DNA of 64,000 nucleotides from Sphingopyxis sp. LC363 (GTDB taxonomy: Bacteria; Pseudomonadota; Alphaproteobacteria; Sphingomonadales; Sphingomonadaceae). The stretch lies in assembly GCF_000756385.1 (NCBI RefSeq), contig NZ_JNFC01000006.1, positions 25,579 to 89,578 of the forward strand, read 5' to 3'. Below, piece after piece: positions 58,847 to 64,000 of this stretch. The position numbers and the translations under genes were made by a program. The notes under the pieces are model-generated. The model was not told the origin of the DNA. It ran no database searches and saw only the letters and a list, made by a program, of their open reading frames with translations. Every line of letters starts with the position of its first letter. The first letter of the stretch is position 1.

Positions 58847-59776
58847 ATGACCATACTCACGCCCGAAGAGCTGCAGGCGCGCCTCGATCTTGCGCGCGAA
58901 ATCAACAGCAGCACGCCCGCCGACAAGGTCGTCGGCGCGGTGGCCCGTCTGTTCGATCTCGACGCCGTGCCCGGCCTCGACGACGAATTCACCTTTCCCG
59001 CGCGGCCGACCACCTCGCGCGACCGGATTTTCGGCGGGCAGGTCATCGCGCAGGCGATGACCGCCGCCGCGCGCACGGTCGATCCCGACAAGCAGGTGCA
59101 TTCGCTGCACGCCTATTTCCTGCGCGGCGGCGACGAGACCAAACCGCTGCACTTCCGCCTCCACCGCGACTTCGACGGCCGCAGTTTTTCGAACCGCCGC
59201 GTCGTCGTGCGCCAGGACGGCAAGGTGATCTTCAACCTGACCGCCTCGTTCCAGCTGCCTGCGGAAGGGCTGTCACATCAGGTTCCGATGCCCGAGCTGC
59301 TGCCGCCCGAGGATTGCTGGGATTTCACCGACTTCATCGCGGCCGACCCGCATATCTCGGACCGCCAACTCGCGCATATGGCACGCAGCCGCCCGTTCGA
59401 GGTGCGCAGCTTTCGGCCGCCCGCCGCCGAAAAGGCGACGCAGCATTATCAGTGGTTCCGCGTCGCGTCGCCGATCGGCGACGACCCGCTGCTCCACCGC
59501 GGCTTTCTCGCTTTCGCGTCGGACATGGGGCTCTTGTCTTCGGCGATGCTGCCGCACGGCGTCAGTTTCTGGACGCCCGGCATGGTGTCGACCAGCCTCG
59601 ATCATGCGATGTGGTTTCACGGTGACGTTCGCGTCGACGACTGGTTCGTCTTCGTGATGGACAGCCCGTGGACGGGCGGCGACCGGGGGCTGTGCCGTGG
59701 ATCGATCTATCGCCGCGACGGCACGCTGATGGCCACCGTCGCGCAGGAAGGCCTGATCCGCTACCGCCCCCAATAA
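58847..59776 (+). CDS. tesB: Acyl-CoA thioesterase II
   Basis: 309 residues forming a double hotdog. The first half has FGGQVIAQAMTAAARTV and VHSLHAYFLRGGD, the second has VSTSLDHAMWFHGDVRVDDWFVFVMDSPWTGGDRGL; Asp in SLDHAMWFH and the following Gln/Ser sites form the TesB catalytic set. It hydrolyses medium- to long-chain acyl-CoA in the cytosol. It sits between nusG and rplK, where most alphaproteobacteria have no gene, separated from nusG by the inverted repeat. A SD is not evident. Confidence 0.94.
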   Translation: MTILTPEELQARLDLAREINSSTPADKVVGAVARLFDLDAVPGLDDEFTFPARPTTSRDRIFGGQVIAQAMTAAARTVDPDKQVHSLHAYFLRGGDETKPLHFRLHRDFDGRSFSNRRVVVRQDGKVIFNLTASFQLPAEGLSHQVPMPELLPPEDCWDFTDFIAADPHISDRQLAHMARSRPFEVRSFRPPAAEKATQHYQWFRVASPIGDDPLLHRGFLAFASDMGLLSSAMLPHGVSFWTPGMVSTSLDHAMWFHGDVRVDDWFVFVMDSPWTGGDRGLCRGSIYRRDGTLMATVAQEGLIRYRPQ

Positions 59777-59789
59777 GGCTTGTTTTTCG

Positions 59790-59813
59790 GCGCCTTTGGT
59801 CTTATGGGCGCCG
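59790..59813 (+). other. Leader hairpin upstream of rplK
   Basis: GGCGCC - TTTGGTCTTATG - GGCGCC can form a 6-bp stem 119 bases before rplK, just after tesB. It might end tesB transcripts or belong to the rplK leader. L1 protein is known to autoregulate the L11-L1 operon through the rplK leader, but I cannot place the L1 site. Confidence 0.3.
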
Positions 59814-59931
59814 CTTCGCATCAGACAAGGTTGCGATTCCGCGCGGGAGGAAGGCGTGATGCCCTTCTGTTCGACCGCTTATTTTGAGCTCTGGATCGCG
59901 GTCCGGGGCGACAGAAAGAAAGGAGGCCATC

Positions 59932-60363
59932 ATGGCCAAGAAGATCAGCGGCTACATCAAGCTGCAGGTGCCCGCCGGCACCGCCAACCCGTCGCCGCCG
60001 CTCGGGCCGGCGCTCGGTCAGCGCGGCGTCAACATCATGGAATTCTGCAAGGCGTTCAACGCCGCGACCGATGGCATGGACAAGGGCACGCCCACGCCCA
60101 CCATCATCACCGTCTATGCGGACAAGAGCTTCTCGTTCGTCACCAAGACGCCTCCGGCGACCTATCTGATCAAGAAGGCTGCGAACCTCAAGTCGGGTTC
60201 GAAGGAACCCGGCAAGATCAGCGGCGGCAAGATCGCCCGTTCGAAGCTAGCCGAAATCGCCGAGATCAAGATGAAGGATCTCAACGCGAACGATCTCGAA
60301 CAGGCGACGAAGATCATCGAAGGCAGCGCCCGCTCGATGGGCCTCGAAGTGACGGAGGGCTGA
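59932..60363 (+). CDS. rplK: 50S ribosomal protein L11
   Basis: 143 residues. [42 protein letters not shown] is the conserved N-domain, and [23 protein letters not shown] with ARSMGLEV is the rRNA-binding C-domain. The ATG follows AAGGAGG, which rules out the longer open frame. It forms the GTPase-associated centre and is paired with rplA four bases downstream. Confidence 0.97.
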   Translation: MAKKISGYIKLQVPAGTANPSPPLGPALGQRGVNIMEFCKAFNAATDGMDKGTPTPTIITVYADKSFSFVTKTPPATYLIKKAANLKSGSKEPGKISGGKIARSKLAEIAEIKMKDLNANDLEQATKIIEGSARSMGLEVTEG

Positions 60364-60367
60364 ACCC

Positions 60368-61066
60368 ATGGCTAAGCTGACCAAGAAGCAGAAGGCCCTC
60401 GAGGGCAAGGTCGATGCGCTGAAGCTCCACGGCGTCGACGAAGCGATCAAGCTGGTGCGCGAGCTGGCGACCGCCAAGTTCGACGAAACGCTGGAAATCG
60501 CGATGAACCTGGGCGTCGATCCGCGTCACGCCGACCAGATGGTCCGCGGCGTCGTCACGCTGCCCGCCGGTACCGGCAAGGACGTCAAGGTCGCGGTCTT
60601 CGCGCGCGGCGACAATGCCGAAAAGGCGCTGGCCGCCGGCGCCGACAAGGTCGGTGCCGAAGACCTGATGGAAGACATGCTCGCGGGCAACCTCGACTAT
60701 GGCCGCGTCATCGCGACGCCGGACATGATGGGCATCGTCGGCCGCCTCGGCAAGACGCTGGGCCCCAAGGGCCTGATGCCGAACCCGAAGCTGGGCACCG
60801 TGACCCCGAACGTCGCCGAAGCCGTGAAGGCCGCAAAGGGCGGTCAGATCGAATTCCGCGTTGAGAAGGTCGGCATCATCCACGCCGGCCTCGGCAAGCT
60901 GTCGTTCGGCGAGGAAAAGCTCCGCCAGAACTTCGACGCCTTCGTCGACGCGATCGTCAAGGCGAAGCCGTCGGGCGCCAAGGGCAAGTACGTCCGCAAG
61001 GTCGCGCTGTCGTCGTCGATGGGTCCCGGCGTGAAGGTCGACACGGCCGACGTCGCCGGCGCCTGA
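60368..61066 (+). CDS. rplA: 50S ribosomal protein L1
   Basis: 232 residues. [34 protein letters not shown] and [26 protein letters not shown] are L1 signatures. It is part of the L1 stalk and a known translational repressor of its own operon. The operon ends here with a Rho-independent terminator; rplJ and rplL, which follow in many bacteria, are not present. Confidence 0.97.
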   Translation: MAKLTKKQKALEGKVDALKLHGVDEAIKLVRELATAKFDETLEIAMNLGVDPRHADQMVRGVVTLPAGTGKDVKVAVFARGDNAEKALAAGADKVGAEDLMEDMLAGNLDYGRVIATPDMMGIVGRLGKTLGPKGLMPNPKLGTVTPNVAEAVKAAKGGQIEFRVEKVGIIHAGLGKLSFGEEKLRQNFDAFVDAIVKAKPSGAKGKYVRKVALSSSMGPGVKVDTADVAGA

Positions 61067-61089
61067 TCGCAAGCGCATATGACTTAGGG

Positions 61090-61120
61090 AAGGGCCGGGG
61101 GAAACTCCGGCCCTTTTCTT
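61090..61120 (+). terminator. Rho-independent terminator of rplK-rplA
   Basis: AAGGGCCGG (61090-61098) pairs with CCGGCCCTT (61107-61115) around an 8-base loop, followed by TTCTT. It is 24 bases after the rplA stop. Confidence 0.85.
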
Positions 61121-61156
61121 ATGTCGGCTATGGGGTGGAGAGCGGACATTCCACAA

Positions 61157-61248
61157 CCGTCGCCCCCGCGAAGGCGGGGGCCGCTAGCGGCCTTACTCAG
61201 CGGCATTGTGTAAAACGACAGCGGCCCCCGCCTTCGCGGGGGCGACGG
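61157..61248. repeat. CGTCGCCCCCGCGAAGG inverted repeat, copy 2
   Basis: A perfect 28-bp inverted repeat: arms 61157-61184 and 61221-61248, with a 36-base loop. The same arm sequence as copy 1 at 58748-58824, but here the arms are perfect and longer. It lies in the 360-base gap between rplA and the convergent VOC gene; apart from the terminator I see nothing else in that gap. Confidence 0.85.
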
Positions 61249-61427
61249 CTAGGTTCGGTCGAATGCCGTCATCCGCCATAAATCGCTTTCCTAAAAAATA
61301 TCGACATGATCTACGCTGTTGGATGACGCCGATACCAAAGCCCTGTTCCATCGATCGCCGTCGCGGTTATCGCCTTGTTCGCGCGCGCATGGGGGCGTCA
61401 ACTTCGTCAACTTTCGCGCGCCGGCAA

Positions 61428-61838
61428 TCAGGCCGACCGACGAAACTCGATCAAATCCCACTTGTTGCCATAAAGGTCGAGGAAGACCGCGACGGTACCA
61501 TAGTCGGCTTCCAGCGGTTCGCGCTCGATCCGCACGCCCTTGTCGAGCAGGCGCTGGTAATCGCGGACGAAATCGTCGGTTTGCAGGAACAGGAAGACGC
61601 GCCCGCCCGACTGGTCGCCGACGAATTTCGCCTGTTCCTCGTTCGCCGCCCGCGCCAGCAGGATCGTCGCCCCGCCTTCGGGATTGCCCGGCGGAGCGAC
61701 GAGCACCCAGCGCTTGTCCTGCGCCGGCTGATACTCGTCGGCGATCAGCGTGAACCCCAGAACCCCGACATAAAAGTCGATCGCCTCGTCATAATCGCGC
61801 ACGACCAGCGCGATATGCGCAAGCGACTGGCGCGTCAT
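61428..61838 (-). CDS. VOC-family protein (glyoxalase-like)
   Basis: 136 residues. [30 protein letters not shown] is the first VOC half, with His in the metal place, and [14 protein letters not shown] closes the second half with Glu. Its layout is close to the glyoxalase-I-like proteins of unknown substrate. The ATG overlaps the ccmB stop by four bases, so it is coupled to ccmA-ccmB although no functional link is known. Confidence 0.9.
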   Translation of the reverse strand: MTRQSLAHIALVVRDYDEAIDFYVGVLGFTLIADEYQPAQDKRWVLVAPPGNPEGGATILLARAANEEQAKFVGDQSGGRVFLFLQTDDFVRDYQRLLDKGVRIEREPLEADYGTVAVFLDLYGNKWDLIEFRRSA

Positions 61839-62482
61839 TCGCGCAGCCCCCGCATCGCCGCGCCCGCCGCGAACGGCCCGATCACGGTCAGCAGAAGACT
61901 GACCGCGGCCAGCAGCTTGATTGCGCCGCGCCCCGACGGGTCGAGCATTCCTGCGCCGAAAATCAGCATCGGCACCGCGAGCGGCAGGACGAGCAGTCCG
62001 CCGATCGCGCTGCCGCCCTTGTGGTTCGCGGTCAGCGAAGCGCTCAGTACCGCGAGCGAGGCCAGTGCCGGGATGGCAATCGCGATCCCCGTCGCGAGCA
62101 GTCCGACGCGCTCCGCATCCTGCGCCAGCAGCGCCGACGCGGGGAACAAGGCGATCATCAGCGGCAGCCCAAAGCCGGCGGCGTGCGCAGCGATCTTGAC
62201 CGCCGCGATCAACTCGTCGGCGAAACCTCGCACCGCAAGCTGGTCGAGCACGCCCGCCTCGCGGTCGGGTCGCACCAGCCGGTCGATCGGCAGCAGCGCC
62301 GCCAGCAAAGCCGCAACCCATACCATGCCGCCGCCTGCGCGGCGCAGCAGCGGCGCGTCCGGCCCTACCGCAAAAGGAAAGGCGGTCGCGACAAGCAGGA
62401 AAAACATCACCGGCAACCACAGCGCCCCGCTGCCCCACGCGCGCCGCAGGTCGCGCCAGAAAAGAGCGATGAGCGCGGTCAA
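61835..62482 (-). CDS. ccmB: Heme ABC exporter membrane protein CcmB
   Basis: 215 residues with six predicted membrane helices. [39 protein letters not shown] is the CcmB start, and [14 protein letters not shown] with [11 protein letters not shown] follow. With CcmA it forms part of the transporter-like complex that releases holo-CcmE in cytochrome c maturation. The start overlaps the ccmA stop. ccmC, often next to ccmB, is not in the window. Confidence 0.93.
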   Translation of the reverse strand: MTALIALFWRDLRRAWGSGALWLPVMFFLLVATAFPFAVGPDAPLLRRAGGGMVWVAALLAALLPIDRLVRPDREAGVLDQLAVRGFADELIAAVKIAAHAAGFGLPLMIALFPASALLAQDAERVGLLATGIAIAIPALASLAVLSASLTANHKGGSAIGGLLVLPLAVPMLIFGAGMLDPSGRGAIKLLAAVSLLLTVIGPFAAGAAMRGLRE

Positions 62483-63090
62483 GCGAGCGCCCCCATGTCG
62501 AGTTCGGCCAAGTCCGGAATGCCGAGCGCGAAGTGCGACGCGAGCAGCACCGCGCCGCCGTTTGCCCGGTGCTTCGCGATCGCCGCAATCAGTCGCGCTT
62601 GTGCGGCATCGTCCATGCCGTTCGCGGGTTCGTCGAGCAGCCAGATCGGCGCGCCGCTGGCGATCACGCGCACCATCCCGGCGCGCTTGCGTTGCCCGGT
62701 CGACAGCATCGCCACTGGCACGTCGGCGAGCGGCGTCAGCGCCATGTCATCCATCGCGCGGTCGACGGCATGGCCGTCGACCGTATCGACGCGCGCCCAG
62801 AAGTCGAGGGCGCGCCGCAAGGGCAGTTCAGTGTCGAGTGCGCTGGCTTCGTCGATCAGCGCGACGCGCTCGCGGCGCTCGACCGTGCCTGCGGCTGCGC
62901 CCAGAAGCCCGGCGGCGAGGCGGATCAGGCTCGACTTGCCCGCGCCATTGGGGCCGCGCAGCCACAGCGCGTCGCCGCGGTCCAGCGTCAGCGACAGGCC
63001 TTCGAACAGCAGCCGGTCGCCGCGAATACAGGCGACGTCGTCGAGCAGCAAAAGCTCGGCCACGCCACCCGCGCGCGGAGGCGCGCTCAC
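62479..63090 (-). CDS. ccmA: Heme ABC exporter ATP-binding protein CcmA
   Basis: 203 residues from GTG. Walker [10 protein letters not shown], the ABC signature LSTGQRKR and Walker [13 protein letters not shown] are all intact, and the switch His lies in LLASHFALG. It powers holo-CcmE release. GTG at 63090 overlaps the zincin stop (GTGA); the open frame extends upstream into that gene but without support. Confidence 0.93.
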   Translation of the reverse strand: MSAPPRAGGVAELLLLDDVACIRGDRLLFEGLSLTLDRGDALWLRGPNGAGKSSLIRLAAGLLGAAAGTVERRERVALIDEASALDTELPLRRALDFWARVDTVDGHAVDRAMDDMALTPLADVPVAMLSTGQRKRAGMVRVIASGAPIWLLDEPANGMDDAAQARLIAAIAKHRANGGAVLLASHFALGIPDLAELDMGALA

Positions 63091-63518
63091 GCCATGCGCT
63101 CCAGCGCGTGCATATCGTCGTCGGAGAAGCCGAAATGATGGCCGATCTCGTGGATCAGGACATGGCGCACCAGCCATTCGAGCTTTTCGCCCGTCTCGAT
63201 CCATTCGACGAGGATGGGAATGCGATAGAGGGTGACGCGGTCGGGCATCCCGCCGCTTTCGCCGATGCTGCGCTCAGTCAGCGGGCGGCCTTCGTACAGG
63301 CCGGTGAGATCATAGGGGTGCTCGATGTCGAGCGAGGCGAGCACGTCGTCGTCGGCGAATTCCTCGATCGAAATCACCACGCCCTCGATATGCGGCTTGA
63401 ACACATCGGGCATGGTTGCGAGCGCCGCCTCGGCCATCGCGAACAGCGCGTCGGCGTCGGGGGCGGTTCCGGTCCATGCGCCGGGCAAGTCGGGGGGCAG
63501 GCTGCTCTTGTCGCTCAT
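63087..63518 (-). CDS. Small zincin-like metallopeptidase family protein
   Basis: 143 residues. The C-terminal [13 protein letters not shown] is a HExxHxxGxxD zinc motif of the MtfA/zincin-like family (DUF1025 type), preceded by a conserved [30 protein letters not shown] helix. AAGGAAGG lies before the ATG. These proteins are small, cytoplasmic, with no known substrate. It is the first gene of a zincin-ccmA-ccmB-VOC unit with all four genes overlapping. Confidence 0.88.
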   Translation of the reverse strand: MSDKSSLPPDLPGAWTGTAPDADALFAMAEAALATMPDVFKPHIEGVVISIEEFADDDVLASLDIEHPYDLTGLYEGRPLTERSIGESGGMPDRVTLYRIPILVEWIETGEKLEWLVRHVLIHEIGHHFGFSDDDMHALERMA

Positions 63519-63569
63519 CGCGCCCTTCCTTATGGCGAGCGCACGGCATTGACCAGCGGGAGAAAAGAT

Positions 63570-63857
63570 ATGGTCCAGAAACTCGACGACACCCAGCGCG
63601 CCGCGCTGCTCGTCCGCTTTCCCGAATGGACGCACGAACCGTCGCGCGATGCCATCACGCGCCGGTTCACATTCGCCGATTTCGCGCAGGCCTTCGGCTT
63701 CATGACGAGCGTCGCGATCGTCGCCGAAAAAATGGATCATCATCCTGAATGGTCGAACGTCTACAACCGCGTGGACATCCTGCTGACGACGCACGACGCC
63801 GACGGCCTGTCCGAACGCGACGCGAAGCTGGCGGAGGCGATCGAGGCGCTGGTCTGA
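63570..63857 (+). CDS. phhB: 4a-hydroxytetrahydrobiopterin dehydratase
   Basis: 95 residues. [54 protein letters not shown] is the full PCD/DCoH signature with the His pair. It dehydrates the pterin made by aromatic amino acid hydroxylases. GGGAGAAAAG precedes the ATG. It is divergent from the zincin gene. Confidence 0.94.
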   Translation: MVQKLDDTQRAALLVRFPEWTHEPSRDAITRRFTFADFAQAFGFMTSVAIVAEKMDHHPEWSNVYNRVDILLTTHDADGLSERDAKLAEAIEALV

Positions 63858-63904
63858 GGGGGGCGGGTCGGTTTCGACCGGTTGCGGCCATTGAGAGAAG
63901 AAAG

Positions 63905-63975
63905 CCCCTCCCCTTCAGGGGAGGGGTTGGGGGTGGGGTCTATCGGCCTTGCGCAAGGCCGATAGACCCCACCCC
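63905..63975. repeat. Paired palindromic element with 46-bp perfect palindrome
   Basis: CCCCTCCCC-TTCA-GGGGAGGGG (63905-63926) is followed by a perfect palindrome of 46 bases (63930-63975, centre at 63952/63953, core GGCCTTGC|GCAAGGCC). Its GGGGTGGGG edges resemble the middle of the element at 5972-6089. It lies downstream of phhB; a further GCAGC-AA-GCTGC dyad stands at the window end. Confidence 0.8.
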
Positions 63976-64000
63976 ACTACGACTAGGCAGCAAGCTGCCA

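Noticed and set aside
58748..61248. CRISPR array from repeated CCCCCGCGAAGG units
   Set aside because: The units are inverted pairs, only two in number, far apart, with no regular spacers and no cas genes.
61206..63857. An 883-codon plus-strand frame across the ccm region
   Set aside because: It runs antisense to four well-defined genes and only its last 95 codons, the pterin dehydratase, are real.

Overview
The window is chromosomal DNA of a GC-rich alphaproteobacterium, most likely a sphingomonad (Sphingopyxis, Novosphingobium or Sphingomonas type). The basis is four TonB-dependent receptors, Nu-class glutathione transferases, D-glutamate catabolism genes of the DgcA/DgcN type, a secE-nusG-rplK-rplA block and GC-rich intergenic palindromes. 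The genus is an inference. I see no tRNA, rRNA, transposase, phage gene or CRISPR array.

Region 1 (1-22768) is a catabolic island. A long minus-strand operon (MFS, SDR, SnoaL-like, AhpD-like, SMP-30, GST, VOC) lies opposite a second SDR. Next come a TonB receptor with a GST, a DUF3237-GST pair, a LysR gene facing an isochorismatase-family gene interrupted by an amber codon, a CaiB CoA-transferase with a GST, an HMG-CoA-lyase-type enzyme, a DMT exporter, two convergent acyl-CoA dehydrogenases, a LuxR-type regulator, and a second TonB receptor with a DUF2236 protein. Four divergent promoters here share one 18-bp dyad, TACTTAG-N4-CTAAGTA, which suggests one regulon. The genes point to uptake and CoA-dependent breakdown of an unidentified organic substrate.

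Region 2 (22765-36596) looks like a D-amino-acid or D,L-peptide scavenging cluster. It holds an N-acyl-D-amino-acid deacylase-like protein, an XRE-cupin regulator, two beta-lactamase-fold serine hydrolases, DgcA (N-acetyl-D-Glu racemase), DgcN (D-Glu N-acetyltransferase), two M19 dipeptidases, a TonB receptor and a YkvI-like permease. Two promoters share a 20-base block next to a TTGACA element, one beside the XRE gene. Two of the metallohydrolases lack the first metal-binding motif.

Region 3 (36604-45406) holds a DctB/DctD-like two-component pair divergent from a DctA symporter, then a large TonB receptor with a lipoprotein resembling SGNH hydrolases. The DctD-like protein has lost the sigma-54 contact motif GAFTGA, and the dctA promoter looks sigma-70-like. 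The intergenic region carries two 17-bp direct repeats 32 bp apart and an inverted partial copy.

Region 4 (45502-64000) is mostly housekeeping: a membrane pair with a DUF421 protein, a class A penicillin-binding protein, an AlkD-like HEAT protein, a complete RND efflux operon with a divergent TetR gene and palindromic operator, an MFS permease, secE-nusG, tesB, rplK-rplA with a terminator, a VOC protein, ccmB-ccmA, a small zincin and a pterin dehydratase. Several long inverted repeats mark gene borders here and near position 6000.
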